This document shows, piece by piece, positions 17,812 to 27,421 of a stretch of DNA of 64,000 nucleotides; the first letter of the stretch is position 1, and each line of letters starts with the position of its first letter. The notes beneath the pieces are model-generated. The model searched no databases. It had not been told where the DNA came from and saw only the letters and a list, made by a program, of their open reading frames with translations. This stretch comes from Sediminicoccus rosea (GTDB lineage: Bacteria; Pseudomonadota; Alphaproteobacteria; Acetobacterales; Acetobacteraceae). Location of the stretch: positions 3,031,501 to 3,095,500 of the forward strand of contig NZ_CP137852.1 in assembly GCF_033547095.1 (NCBI RefSeq). The letters are read 5' to 3'. Made by a program: the position numbers and the translations under genes.

Positions 17812-18837
17812 TCAGACCGTGTAGCTGTTCGTGCGGTAAAGATGGCGGTGCGCGCCGACGAACTCGATGGTCTGGCGGAGCCCCTCATCGAGGGAGACCT
17901 GCGGCGCCCAGCCCATCAACCGGCGCGCCTTGCCGTTGTCGGAGACGAGCTTGCCCACCTCGCTCTGGGCCGGCCGCATGCGGGCCGCCTCCTGCACGAT
18001 GGGCTTGTCCATGCCCATCAGCTTCAGGATGCGCGCGGCGAAGTCGCCGATGGAATAGGTGGAGCCGGTGCCGAGGTTGATCGTCTCGCCCGAGATCCCG
18101 GGCGTGGTCGCCGCCGCCAGGTAGCCGGCCACCGTGTCCGAGACGAAGGTCATGTCGCGCAGCGGGTCGAGCGAGCCCAGGCGGATCTCGTCGCGCGTGA
18201 AGGCCTGGGAGATGATGGTGGGGATGAAGGCACGGGCCGACTGGCGGGGACCGTAGGTGTTGAAGGGGCGCAGCGTCACGACCTCGGTCTCGAAGCTGCG
18301 CCAGTAGCTCTCGGCGATCTTGTCGGCGCCGATCTTGCTCGCCGAATAGGGCGACTGGCCCTGCAGCGGGTGGTCCTCGTCGATCGGCTCGCGCAGCGCG
18401 GTGCCATAGACCTCGGAGGTGCTGGTGTGGATGACGCGGCCCACGCCGAGCTGACGCGCGGCCTCCAGCACGTTCAGCGTGCCCTCGACATTGGCGCGCA
18501 CATAGCTGCGCGGCGCCACGTAGGAATAGGGAATGGCGATCAGCGCGGCCAGGTGGAACACCACATCCATGCCCTTGCAGGCGCGTGCGACGTAGTCGCT
18601 GTCCTCGATGTTGCCGAGCGTCACGCGCAGCTCGGGCTTCACCTCGGCTGCCACGAGGTCGAGATTCCCCCAGCTGGAGAGGGCGTTGTAGTGCACCATG
18701 GCATGCACCTCGGCCCCCTCCCGCACCAGGCGCTCGGCCAGATGGCTGCCGATGAAGCCGCCGGCGCCGGTCACCAGCACACGCTTGCCGCGCAGACTCG
18801 TGGCGGCGGCGGCCTGGGGCGGGGCTGTGTGACTCAC
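17812..18837 (-). CDS. NAD-dependent nucleotide-sugar 4,6-dehydratase, LegB-like
   Basis: A 341-residue extended SDR closely following the pattern of LegB, the 4,6-dehydratase of legionaminic-acid pathways. Seen: VLVTGAGGFIGSHLAERL, VVFHLAALIAIPYSYVAPRS, HTSTSEVYGTA, the catalytic YSASKIGAD and TLRPFNTYGPRQSARAFIP. The start is the GTG at 18837, with AGGAG six bases upstream; the longer frame lacks such a site. LegB makes a 4-keto-6-deoxy sugar that a DegT aminotransferase then aminates, and such an aminotransferase is at 10217-11359. No NeuB/LegI synthase is seen, so the product need not be a nonulosonic acid. Confidence 0.88.
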   Translation of the reverse strand: MSHTAPPQAAAATSLRGKRVLVTGAGGFIGSHLAERLVREGAEVHAMVHYNALSSWGNLDLVAAEVKPELRVTLGNIEDSDYVARACKGMDVVFHLAALIAIPYSYVAPRSYVRANVEGTLNVLEAARQLGVGRVIHTSTSEVYGTALREPIDEDHPLQGQSPYSASKIGADKIAESYWRSFETEVVTLRPFNTYGPRQSARAFIPTIISQAFTRDEIRLGSLDPLRDMTFVSDTVAGYLAAATTPGISGETINLGTGSTYSIGDFAARILKLMGMDKPIVQEAARMRPAQSEVGKLVSDNGKARRLMGWAPQVSLDEGLRQTIEFVGAHRHLYRTNSYTV

Positions 18838-18971
18838 GTGTATCTCCTGAGGCGAAATGTGACGGCGCTTTAGCGCGAAGCCGCGGGGAGGCCAACCGGC
18901 GGTGGTGGCCGGCGCCGGGTCCGCACCGACAATCCGTGACGCAGCGCCCGGCGGGCTGCTAGCCTCCCGCG

Positions 18972-19889
18972 ATGCAGCACCCCTCCCCGCCCCTCGTGAT
19001 CTGCCTCGGCAATGTCGTGGCGGACCACGTCTTTCGCGTGGATGACGTGCCACAGCCGCCGGCCAAGGCCCAGGCGCGGGGCTACAAGCTTTCCATTGGC
19101 GGAATGGCGGCCAATGCGGCCATCGCGGTGGCGCGGTTGGGCGGTCGCGCCGCCTTCTGGGGCCGCGTGGGCGACGACCCCAATGCGGAGCTCCTGACCG
19201 GGGGCCTGCGCGAGGAGGGCATCGACCTGACCGGCCTGCATGTCTTCCCGGGCGCGCGCAGCCCCGTCTCGGCCGTGCTGGTCGACCGTTTCGGCGAGCG
19301 CGCCATCCTGGGCTTCCGGGGCGAGGGGCTGGGCACCGACCCCGCCTGGCTGCCGCTCGACATGATGCGGGATGCCAGCGCCTTCCTCTGCGACCCGCGC
19401 TGGCCCGAGGGGGCGGCCGCCGCCCTGACCGCCGCGGAGGCGCTCGACATCCCGACCGTGCTGGATGGCGAGCGCAGCGAGACGCGCCTGCTGCTCGATC
19501 TCGTCCCCCGCGTGCGCTATGCCATCTTCTCGGCCACCGGCCTCAACAACTACGCGCCGGGCCAGCGCATCCCCGAGGCGCTGCGTCGCGCCGTCTCGGA
19601 GGGCGTCACCCGCATGGCCGCCGTCACGCGCGGGGAGGACAGCACGCTCTGGCTCATGCGCGGCGAGACCACGCCGCGCGAAACCAAGGCCTTCCGCATC
19701 GAGGCGCGCGACACAACGGGCGCGGGCGACGTCTTCCACGGCGCCTTCGCCCTGGCCATGGCGGAGGGCATGGCGATGGAGGACGCGCTGCGCCTCGCCA
19801 GCGCCTCGGGCGCGCTGCGCGCCCGGGACGGCACCACCGCCCACCGTGCCGAAGTGGAGCGCTTCATCGCCGAATACGGCACGGGCTGA
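18972..19889 (+). CDS. PfkB/ribokinase family carbohydrate kinase
   Basis: A 305-residue sugar kinase. PfkB signature 1 is GGMAANAAIAVARLGGRAAFWGRVG-like at about residues 36-60 (only the core is quoted by position), and signature 2 is DTTGAGDVFHGAFALAM near 250, where the Asp of GAGD is the catalytic base. It is divergent from the LegB-like gene (134-base gap) and precedes glgP by 29 bases on the same strand, so it may be transcribed with the glycogen genes. Substrate is unknown; sugar, nucleoside or deoxyketose phosphorylation are all possible. Confidence 0.88.
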   Translation: MQHPSPPLVICLGNVVADHVFRVDDVPQPPAKAQARGYKLSIGGMAANAAIAVARLGGRAAFWGRVGDDPNAELLTGGLREEGIDLTGLHVFPGARSPVSAVLVDRFGERAILGFRGEGLGTDPAWLPLDMMRDASAFLCDPRWPEGAAAALTAAEALDIPTVLDGERSETRLLLDLVPRVRYAIFSATGLNNYAPGQRIPEALRRAVSEGVTRMAAVTRGEDSTLWLMRGETTPRETKAFRIEARDTTGAGDVFHGAFALAMAEGMAMEDALRLASASGALRARDGTTAHRAEVERFIAEYGTG

Positions 19890-19918
19890 CCGCCGCGCTT
19901 CCTGCCGGCGCCGCATCC

Positions 19919-22456
19919 ATGCAAGAATTGATCCCCGCCCACGGAACCAGGACCGCGACCCACGTGAACGACGCCAACGCCGCTCCGCCCCCCGCCTCCC
20001 CGGTCGCGTCCGAGGACATCACCACGCCCCGCCCCGATGGGCAGGCGATGCGCGACGCCATCCTGCGGAAACTCACCTACGACCTCGGCAAGAGCCGGAC
20101 CGGCGCATTGGACCGCGACTGGTTCATGGCGACCGCGCTCGCCGTCCGGGACCGCGTGGTGGAGCCCTGGCTGAACGACATGCGGGCGACCTACAACACG
20201 GGGCAGAAGCAGGTCTATTACCTCTCGCTCGAGTTCCTCATCGGGCGGCTGCTGCGCGACAACATCACCAATTTCGGCCTGATGGCGGAAGTGCGGGCCG
20301 CACTCGCCTCGCTCGACGTGGATGCCTTCAAGGTCGCCGCCTGCGAGCCGGATGCCGCCCTCGGCAATGGCGGCCTCGGGCGCCTCGCCGCCTGCTTCAT
20401 GGACAGCCTGGCCAGCCTCTCCATTCCCGCCTTCGGCTATGGCATCCGCTATGACCACGGACTGTTCCGCCAGGTGATCCGCCAGGGCTGGCAGGAGGAG
20501 TATCCGGAGGATTGGCTGCAATTCCAGAATCCCTGGGAATTTGCCCGCCCGGAGATCGCGCACAGCATCGGCTTCGGCGGCACGGTCGAGGAGGTGGTGA
20601 ATGACGATGGTGATACGCATCACGTCTGGAAGCCGGCCGAGACGGTTCTCGCGGTCGCCTATGACACGCCCATCGTGGGCTGGCGCGGCAAGCATGTGAA
20701 TACGCTGCGCCTCTGGTCCGCCCGCGCGGCGGACCCCCTGAAGATCGACGTCTTCAACCGCGGCGACCACATCGGCGCCCTCTCCGAGCGTGTCCGCGCC
20801 GAGGCGATCTCGCGCTTCCTCTACCCCTCGGATGACAGCCCCGAGGGGCTGGAACTGCGGCTGAGGCAGGAATTCTTTTTCAGCTCGGCCGCGCTGCAGG
20901 ACCTCATCCGGCGGCATCTGCGCGTCTATGGTGGCATCGAATCCCTGCCCGAGCGCGTCGCCATCCAGCTGAACGACACCCATCCGGCCATCGCGGTGGC
21001 CGAGCTGATGCGCATCCTCCTCGATGATCACAAGCTGCCCTGGCCGGAAGCCTGGCGCGTGACGCACGGCACCATCTCCTACACCAACCACACCCTGCTG
21101 CCCGAGGCGCTGGAGACCTGGCCCGTCTCGCTGATGGAGCGCCTTCTGCCGCGCCACATGCAGATCATCTACATGATCAACGCCGTCCATCTCGATGCCA
21201 TCGCCGCCGCGCATCCCGGTGACCTGGGCCTGCTCGCCTCGGTCTCGCTCATCGAGGAAAATCACGGCCGCAAGGTGCGGATGGGCAACCTCGCCTTCAT
21301 CGGCTCGCACAAGGTGAACGGTGTCTCGGCGCTGCACTCGGAGCTGTTGAAGAAGACCGTCTTCCACGACCTCAACATGCTCTATCCGGGGCGCATCACG
21401 AACAAGACGAACGGCATCACCTTCCGGCGCTGGCTGCAGCAGTGCAACCCGTGCCTGACCGAGCTGCTGACCGAGACCATCGGCGCCGAATTCCTCGACC
21501 GGCCCGAGGCGCTGACGGCGCTGAAGCCGCATGCCGCCGATGCCGGCTTCCAGGGCCGCTTCGCCGAGGTGAAGCGCACCAACAAGGAGGCGCTGACGAA
21601 GCTGATCCGCCAGCAGATGGGCATCCGCGTGGACCCTGCTGCGTTGTTCGACGTGCAGATCAAGCGCATCCACGAATACAAGCGCCAGCTGCTGAACCTG
21701 CTGGAGACGGTGGCGCTCTACAACGAGATCCGCGCGCAGCCGCACAACAACTGGGCGCCGCGCGTGAAGATCTTCGCCGGCAAGGCGGCGGCGAGCTATC
21801 ACCGCGCCAAGCTCATCATCAAGCTCGCGCATGACATCGCCCGCACCATCAACCGCGACCCCACCATCCGGGACCGGCTGAAGGTGGTGTTCCTGCCCAA
21901 CTACAACGTCTCGCTGGCCGAGGTGCTGGTGCCTGCCTGTGACCTCTCCGAGCAGATCTCGACGGCGGGGATGGAGGCGTCGGGCACCGGCAACATGAAG
22001 CTCGCGCTGAACGGCGCGCTCACCATCGGCACGCTGGACGGTGCCAATGTCGAGATTCTGGAGCATGTGGGGGCCGAAAACATCTTCATCTTCGGCCTGA
22101 CGACGGAGCAGGTGGCCGCCCGCCGGCGCGAGGGCTGGCGCGGGCAGGATTCGATCAACCTCTCGCCGCGGCTGCAGCAGGCGCTGGAATCCATCGCCTC
22201 CGGCGTCTTCTCCTCGGATGATCCGCACCGCTATGGCGAGTTGGTGCACATGCTGCGCGAGCATGACCACTTCCTCGTCACCGCCGATTTCGACGCCTAT
22301 TTCGACATGCAGCGCCAGGTCGAGAAGCGCTGGGCCGATCAGGCCGCCTGGCAGAAATCGGCGATCCTCAACACGGCCAATATGGGCTGGTTCTCGTCCG
22401 ATCGGACCATCGCGGAATACGCGCAGGAGATCTGGCGGGTGCCCGTGCCGGGGTAG
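19919..22456 (+). CDS. glgP: Glycogen/starch/alpha-glucan phosphorylase
   Basis: An 845-residue GT35 enzyme that releases glucose-1-phosphate from the non-reducing ends of glycogen using PLP. Conserved segments: YLSLEFLIGRLLRDN near residue 100, DAALGNGGLGRLAACFMDSL near 142, and the PLP-lysine site EASGTGNMKLALNGALTIG near 685, with the following DGANVEI. The family length is met. The ATG at 19919 lacks a clear ribosome site; a GTG at 19964 preceded by AGGA is an alternative, and conserved sequence starts only near residue 44. It opens the glycogen operon, five bases before glgB. Confidence 0.95.
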   Translation: MQELIPAHGTRTATHVNDANAAPPPASPVASEDITTPRPDGQAMRDAILRKLTYDLGKSRTGALDRDWFMATALAVRDRVVEPWLNDMRATYNTGQKQVYYLSLEFLIGRLLRDNITNFGLMAEVRAALASLDVDAFKVAACEPDAALGNGGLGRLAACFMDSLASLSIPAFGYGIRYDHGLFRQVIRQGWQEEYPEDWLQFQNPWEFARPEIAHSIGFGGTVEEVVNDDGDTHHVWKPAETVLAVAYDTPIVGWRGKHVNTLRLWSARAADPLKIDVFNRGDHIGALSERVRAEAISRFLYPSDDSPEGLELRLRQEFFFSSAALQDLIRRHLRVYGGIESLPERVAIQLNDTHPAIAVAELMRILLDDHKLPWPEAWRVTHGTISYTNHTLLPEALETWPVSLMERLLPRHMQIIYMINAVHLDAIAAAHPGDLGLLASVSLIEENHGRKVRMGNLAFIGSHKVNGVSALHSELLKKTVFHDLNMLYPGRITNKTNGITFRRWLQQCNPCLTELLTETIGAEFLDRPEALTALKPHAADAGFQGRFAEVKRTNKEALTKLIRQQMGIRVDPAALFDVQIKRIHEYKRQLLNLLETVALYNEIRAQPHNNWAPRVKIFAGKAAASYHRAKLIIKLAHDIARTINRDPTIRDRLKVVFLPNYNVSLAEVLVPACDLSEQISTAGMEASGTGNMKLALNGALTIGTLDGANVEILEHVGAENIFIFGLTTEQVAARRREGWRGQDSINLSPRLQQALESIASGVFSSDDPHRYGELVHMLREHDHFLVTADFDAYFDMQRQVEKRWADQAAWQKSAILNTANMGWFSSDRTIAEYAQEIWRVPVPG

Positions 22457-22461
22457 ACCTC

Positions 22462-24693
22462 ATGCAGGCCAGCGAAGGCGATGTGACGGCACTGATGGAA
22501 GGCCGGCACGCCGATCCCTTCGCGGTGCTGGGGCCCCATGCGGCGCCGGGCGGCCTCATGCTTCGGGTGCTGCGGCCGGGTGCGGCCAGCGTGGAGGCGA
22601 GCTTCACCGGCGTCACGCAGCGCCTGGAACCCCGCGACCCCGCGGGTTTCTTCGAGGGCTTCATCCCCGGCGTCCGGCTGGGCGAAGCCTATCGCCTGCG
22701 CGTGACCGAGGGCGCGACGACGAGCGAAGTGCTGGACCCCTATGCCTTCGGCCCCGGTCTTGGCCCGCTCGATGACCACCTGCTGATCGAGGGGACGCAT
22801 CACCGCCTCTATGAACGGCTGGGGGCGCATCTCGTCACGCAGGAGGGGGTCGCCGGCGTGCGCTTCGCCGTCTGGGCGCCGCATGCGCGCCGCGTCTCGG
22901 TGGTGGGCGAGTTCAATCGCTGGGACGGACGCTGGCACCCGATGCGCCGGCGCGTGGATTCCGGTCTCTGGGAGATCTTCCTGCCCGGCATCACCGAGGG
23001 CACGGCCTACAAGTATGAGCTGCTCGGTCCCGATGGCGCGCTGCTGCCGCTGAAGGCCGACCCCTTCGGCTTCGCCGCCGAGCTCCGCCCCGCCAATGCC
23101 AGCGTCGTCGCGCGCATCGACGACTTCACCTGGACGGATGACGCATGGATGGAAGCGCGCGCGAAGCGCGACCCCGCCACCCGGCCCATGGCGATCTATG
23201 AGGTCCACGCCCCCTCCTGGAAGCGCCACCCGGATGGCCGCTTCTGGAACTGGGACGAGCTGGCGGCCGACCTCATCCCCTATGTCGCGGATCTCGGCTT
23301 CACCCATATCGAGCTGATGCCGGTGATGGAGCATCCCTTCGACGGCTCCTGGGGCTACCAGCCCATCGGCATGCATGCCGTCACCGCGCGGCTTGGCCAC
23401 CCATCCGGCCTGGCGCGCTTCATCAACGCGGCGCACCGGGCAGGCATCGGCGTCATCCTCGACTGGGTGCCGGCGCATTTCCCGGATGACGCGCATGGCC
23501 TGGCCCGCTTCGACGGCACCTGCCTCTACGAGCACCCGGACCCCCGGCGCGGCTGGCACCCCGACTGGCAGACGGCGATCTACGATTATGGCCGCAAGGA
23601 GGTGCAGGCCTTCCTCGCCTCCAACGCGCTCTTCTGGCTGGAGCGCTACCACGCCGACGGGCTGCGCGTGGATGCCGTCTCCTCCATGATCCATCTCGAC
23701 TATTCGCGCGGGCCCGGCGAATGGGCACCGAACGAGGATGGCGGGAATGACAATCGCGACGCGGTGGGCTTCCTCCAGCGCACCAACGCCATGCTGGCCG
23801 AGCAGGCGCCCGGCGCCCTGATCATCGCCGAGGAGGCGACGAACTGGACCGGCGTCTCCGCCCCCGTGGCGAAGGGCGGGCTGGGCTTCGCCTTCAAGTG
23901 GAACATGGGCTGGATGAACGACACGCTGCGCTATGTGGCGAAGGATCCGCTCTTCCGCCGGCACCACCACCAGCTCATGAATTTCGGCCTGATCTACGCC
24001 TTCAAGGAACGCTTCATCCTGCCCCTCAGCCATGACGAGGTGGTGCATGGCAAGGGCACGATCGGTGGGCGCATGCCGGGCGACACCTGGCAGAAGCTCG
24101 CTGGCCTGCGCGCCTATTTCGGTTTCATGTGGGGGCATCCGGGCAAGAAGCTGCTCTTCATGGGCCAGGAATTCGCCCCCTGGGCCGAATGGTCCGAGGC
24201 GCGGGAGCTCGACTGGTGGCTGCTGCAATATGCCCCGCACCAGGGCGTTCAGGCCTTCATCCGCGAACTCAACCGCCTGCACCGCACCCTGCCCGCGCTG
24301 CACGCGGCCGATGCGGAGCCTGGGGGCTTCTGCTGGATCGATGCGAATGACGCGGACCACTCGCTCTTCACCTGGCTGCGCTTCGACGGCAAGGGCGGCC
24401 CGCCCGTCGCGGTGCTGTGCAACTTCACACCCATCCCGCGCGAGGGCGTGCTGATCGGCCTGCCCCAGGCCGGCATCTGGCGTGAGGTGCTGAACAGCGA
24501 CGCGGCCGAATTCGGCGGCTCGGGCCAGGGCAATCTCGGCCAGGTGGAGGCCCTGCCCTCGCCCGCCTTCGGACAGCCCGCCTCGGCGCGCGTCTTCCTG
24601 CCGCCGCTCTGCACAATCCATCTGGCGCCCGAGGCCTGGGAAATGCCAAAACCTGTCAGAGTCGCAACGACGTCCGGGAAGCCTCATGTCTGA
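22462..24693 (+). CDS. glgB: 1,4-alpha-glucan branching enzyme
   Basis: A 743-residue GH13 enzyme that introduces alpha-1,6 branches. An N-terminal extra beta domain (residues ~1-105, [11 protein letters not shown]) precedes a CBM48 domain (~110-215, [20 protein letters not shown]). In the barrel are [10 protein letters not shown], the nucleophile Asp in [16 protein letters not shown], the acid/base Glu in IIAEEATNW, and [12 protein letters not shown]. It is a full-length long-type GlgB. It starts five bases after glgP and overlaps glgC by eight bases, so the operon is translationally packed. Confidence 0.96.
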   Translation: MQASEGDVTALMEGRHADPFAVLGPHAAPGGLMLRVLRPGAASVEASFTGVTQRLEPRDPAGFFEGFIPGVRLGEAYRLRVTEGATTSEVLDPYAFGPGLGPLDDHLLIEGTHHRLYERLGAHLVTQEGVAGVRFAVWAPHARRVSVVGEFNRWDGRWHPMRRRVDSGLWEIFLPGITEGTAYKYELLGPDGALLPLKADPFGFAAELRPANASVVARIDDFTWTDDAWMEARAKRDPATRPMAIYEVHAPSWKRHPDGRFWNWDELAADLIPYVADLGFTHIELMPVMEHPFDGSWGYQPIGMHAVTARLGHPSGLARFINAAHRAGIGVILDWVPAHFPDDAHGLARFDGTCLYEHPDPRRGWHPDWQTAIYDYGRKEVQAFLASNALFWLERYHADGLRVDAVSSMIHLDYSRGPGEWAPNEDGGNDNRDAVGFLQRTNAMLAEQAPGALIIAEEATNWTGVSAPVAKGGLGFAFKWNMGWMNDTLRYVAKDPLFRRHHHQLMNFGLIYAFKERFILPLSHDEVVHGKGTIGGRMPGDTWQKLAGLRAYFGFMWGHPGKKLLFMGQEFAPWAEWSEARELDWWLLQYAPHQGVQAFIRELNRLHRTLPALHAADAEPGGFCWIDANDADHSLFTWLRFDGKGGPPVAVLCNFTPIPREGVLIGLPQAGIWREVLNSDAAEFGGSGQGNLGQVEALPSPAFGQPASARVFLPPLCTIHLAPEAWEMPKPVRVATTSGKPHV

Positions 24694-25963
24694 TCGCGTG
24701 CAGAACGCCGCCCCCAGCAGCGCCCCCTTGGCCCGCACCGCCATGGCCTTCGTGCTCGCCGGCGGCCGCGGCTCGCGGCTGATGGAGCTGACCGACCGGC
24801 GCGCCAAGCCCGCCGTCTTCTTCGGCGGCAAGTCGCGCATCGTGGATTTCGCGCTCTCCAACGCCATCAACTCGGGCATCCGCCGCGTCGCCGTCGCCAC
24901 GCAATACAAGGCGCACAGCCTGATCCGCCATCTGCAGCGCGGCTGGAACTTCCTCCGCCACGAACGCAACGAGAGCTTCGACATCCTGCCCGCCTCGCAG
25001 CGCGTGTCGGAGAACAACTGGTATCTCGGCACCGCGGACGCAGTGTACCAGAACATCGACATCATCGAGGACCTGGCGCCGCGCCACATCGTGCTGCTGG
25101 CGGGCGACCACATCTACAAGATGGATTACGAGCGCATGCTGCAGCAGCATGTGGAACAGGGCGCCGATGTCACCGTCTCCTGCATGGCGGTCCCGCGCGA
25201 GGAGGCCAAGGGCTTCGGCGTGATGGCGGTGGACAGCAACGCCTGGATCACCGATTTCGTCGAAAAGCCCGCCGACCCGCCCGGCATCCCCGACCGGCCC
25301 GAGCTCTCGCTCGCCTCCATGGGCATCTACGTCTTCGACACGCGCTTCCTGATCGAGCAGCTGAAGCGCGACGCGGCGGACCCGAATTCCAGCCACGACT
25401 TCGGCAAGGACATCATCCCCTACATCGTGAAGCATGGCCGCGCCGCGGCGCATCGCTTCGAGCGTTCCTGCGTGCGCTCCTCCCAGGAATTCACGCCCTA
25501 TTGGCGCGATGTCGGCACGGTTGATGCCTATTGGGAGGCCAATATCGACCTGACGGACATCGTCCCGCCGCTCGATCTCTTCGACCAGGAATGGCCCATC
25601 TGGACCTATGGCGAGGTCGTGCCGCCAGCCAAGTTCGTGCATGACATCGAAGGCCGCCGGGGCGAGGCGATCTCCTCCCTCGTCTCGGGCGGCTGCATCA
25701 TCTCGGGCGCCTCGGCACGGCGCTCGCTGCTCTTCACCGGCGTGCACCTGCACTCCTATGCGCGGCTCGAGGGTGCGGTGCTGCTGCCGCGCGTGGATGT
25801 CGGCCAGGGGGCGCGGCTGTCCAATGTCGTGGTGGACCGCAATGTCCGCATCCCGCCCGGCCTCGTCGTGGGCGAGGATCCGATCGAGGATGCGCGCCGC
25901 TTCCGCCGCACGGAGAAGGGCGTCTGCCTGATCACCCAGGCGATGCTCGACAGGCTCGCATGA
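24686..25963 (+). CDS. glgC: Glucose-1-phosphate adenylyltransferase
   Basis: A 425-residue ADP-glucose pyrophosphorylase, the committed and normally allosteric step of glycogen synthesis. The N-terminus has [20 protein letters not shown], followed by [29 protein letters not shown] and [16 protein letters not shown] carry the nucleotide and metal contacts. A C-terminal beta-helix domain (residues ~310-425) with [17 protein letters not shown] is present. The overlap with glgB (eight bases) and with glgA (ATGA) supports a single mRNA. Confidence 0.97.
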   Translation: MSDRVQNAAPSSAPLARTAMAFVLAGGRGSRLMELTDRRAKPAVFFGGKSRIVDFALSNAINSGIRRVAVATQYKAHSLIRHLQRGWNFLRHERNESFDILPASQRVSENNWYLGTADAVYQNIDIIEDLAPRHIVLLAGDHIYKMDYERMLQQHVEQGADVTVSCMAVPREEAKGFGVMAVDSNAWITDFVEKPADPPGIPDRPELSLASMGIYVFDTRFLIEQLKRDAADPNSSHDFGKDIIPYIVKHGRAAAHRFERSCVRSSQEFTPYWRDVGTVDAYWEANIDLTDIVPPLDLFDQEWPIWTYGEVVPPAKFVHDIEGRRGEAISSLVSGGCIISGASARRSLLFTGVHLHSYARLEGAVLLPRVDVGQGARLSNVVVDRNVRIPPGLVVGEDPIEDARRFRRTEKGVCLITQAMLDRLA

Positions 25964-27393
25964 AGCTTCTCGCCGTCGCCTCCGAGGGGTTTCCCTTCAT
26001 CAAGACCGGTGGCCTCGCCGATGTGGTGGGCGCGCTGCCGGCGGCGCTGGCGCCCGAGGGCGTCCATGTCACGACGCTGCTCCCCGGCTATCCGGCCGTG
26101 ATGGCGGCCCTCGGCCCGGTGCAGCAGGTGGAGCATCTGGCCGACCTCTTCGGCGCGCCGGCGCGGCTGGTGCGGGCCGAGGCGGCGGGGCGGGACATCC
26201 TGGCACTCGACGCGCCGCATTTCTTCGCCCGTGCCGGCTCGCCCTATCTGGCGCCGGGCGGGATGGACTGGCCGGACAATGCCATCCGCTTCGCCGCCCT
26301 CGGCCGGGCGGCGGCGCATGCGGCCGATGCGATGGGCTTCGACGCGCTGCACGCGCATGACTGGCAGGCGGGTCTCGCCCCCGCCTATCTGCGCTTCGCG
26401 GGAAGCCGCGTGCCCACGCTCTTCACCATCCACAACCTGGCCTTCCAGGGGCAGTTCCGCGCCGACCTCTTCGGCCTGCTGGGCCTGCCCTCGGCCGCCT
26501 TCGCCACCGCCGGCCTCGAGTATTTCGGGCAGGTCGGCTACCTGAAGTCGGGTGTCTGGTTCAGCGACCGCATCACCACCGTATCGCCCGGCTATGCGGC
26601 CGAGATCCGCACGCCCGCCTGGGGCATGGGCCTGGATGGCCTGCTGCGCGGGCGCGGGCGCGATGTCAGCGGGATCCTGAACGGCCTCGACACGGCCGAG
26701 TGGAATCCGGCAACGGACCCGCACCTGCCCGCGCATTACGACGCGACCGCCATCGCGAAGCGCGCCATCAACAAGGCGGAGCTGCAGGCGCGCATGGGCC
26801 TCGCCATCGAGCCCGCGACGCCGCTCTTCTGCTTCGTCGGCCGCCTCGCCTGGCAGAAGGGCATGGACCTGATCCTGGAGGCGCTGCCCGCCATCCTCGA
26901 CAATGGCGCGCAGCTTGCCATCCTCGGCAGCGGCGAGGCGGCGCTGGAGGAGCGCGTGCATGGCGCGACGGCCGCGCAGCCCGGCCGCGTGGGCAGCTTC
27001 ATCGGCTTCGACGAGGGGCTGGCGCGGCTCTGCTATGGCGGCGCGGATGCCATCCTCATGCCGTCCCGCTTCGAGCCCTGCGGCCTTGGCCAGCTCTGCG
27101 CGCTGCGCTACGGCGCGCCGCCCATCGTGGCGCGTGTGGGCGGTCTGGCCGACACCGTGATCGACGCGAATGAGATGGCGGTGGCGGCCGGCACCGGCAC
27201 CGGGCTGAATTTCTCGCCCGTGAACCAGGAGATGCTGGCGGCCGCCATCGAACGTGCCATCGGCCTCTATCGCGAGGGCGAGGCCTGGGCCCGCATCCAG
27301 GCCAATGCGATGGCGAGCGATGTCTCCTGGGCGCGCTCGGCCGCGCGCTACGCCGCCCTGTTCCGGGGCATGATCGCTGACCGCGCCCGCTGA
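25960..27393 (+). CDS. glgA: Glycogen synthase (ADP-glucose)
   Basis: A 477-residue GT5 enzyme that extends alpha-1,4-glucan from ADP-glucose. The N-terminal ADP-glucose site is [15 protein letters not shown] (residues 10-24). [12 protein letters not shown] and TIHNLAFQG follow, and the GT-B C-terminal half has [17 protein letters not shown] and [12 protein letters not shown]. It overlaps glgC by four bases. After its stop the next reading frame is already open and overlapping (see the glgX-malQ fusion). Confidence 0.97.
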   Translation: MKLLAVASEGFPFIKTGGLADVVGALPAALAPEGVHVTTLLPGYPAVMAALGPVQQVEHLADLFGAPARLVRAEAAGRDILALDAPHFFARAGSPYLAPGGMDWPDNAIRFAALGRAAAHAADAMGFDALHAHDWQAGLAPAYLRFAGSRVPTLFTIHNLAFQGQFRADLFGLLGLPSAAFATAGLEYFGQVGYLKSGVWFSDRITTVSPGYAAEIRTPAWGMGLDGLLRGRGRDVSGILNGLDTAEWNPATDPHLPAHYDATAIAKRAINKAELQARMGLAIEPATPLFCFVGRLAWQKGMDLILEALPAILDNGAQLAILGSGEAALEERVHGATAAQPGRVGSFIGFDEGLARLCYGGADAILMPSRFEPCGLGQLCALRYGAPPIVARVGGLADTVIDANEMAVAAGTGTGLNFSPVNQEMLAAAIERAIGLYREGEAWARIQANAMASDVSWARSAARYAALFRGMIADRAR

Positions 27394-27421
27394 ACTGGGC
27401 GTCACCCTCCACCCGGATGGG

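Noticed and set aside
19550-22270. 906-codon open frame on the minus strand opposite the PfkB gene and glgP
   Set aside because: Mirror of third-position GC bias; glgP on the plus strand has full family conservation, and the antisense product has no recognisable domain.
22339-25113. 924-codon minus-strand open frame opposite glgB and glgC
   Set aside because: Low-complexity Arg/Ala/Gly-rich composition typical of antisense frames in GC-rich DNA; both plus-strand genes are certain.
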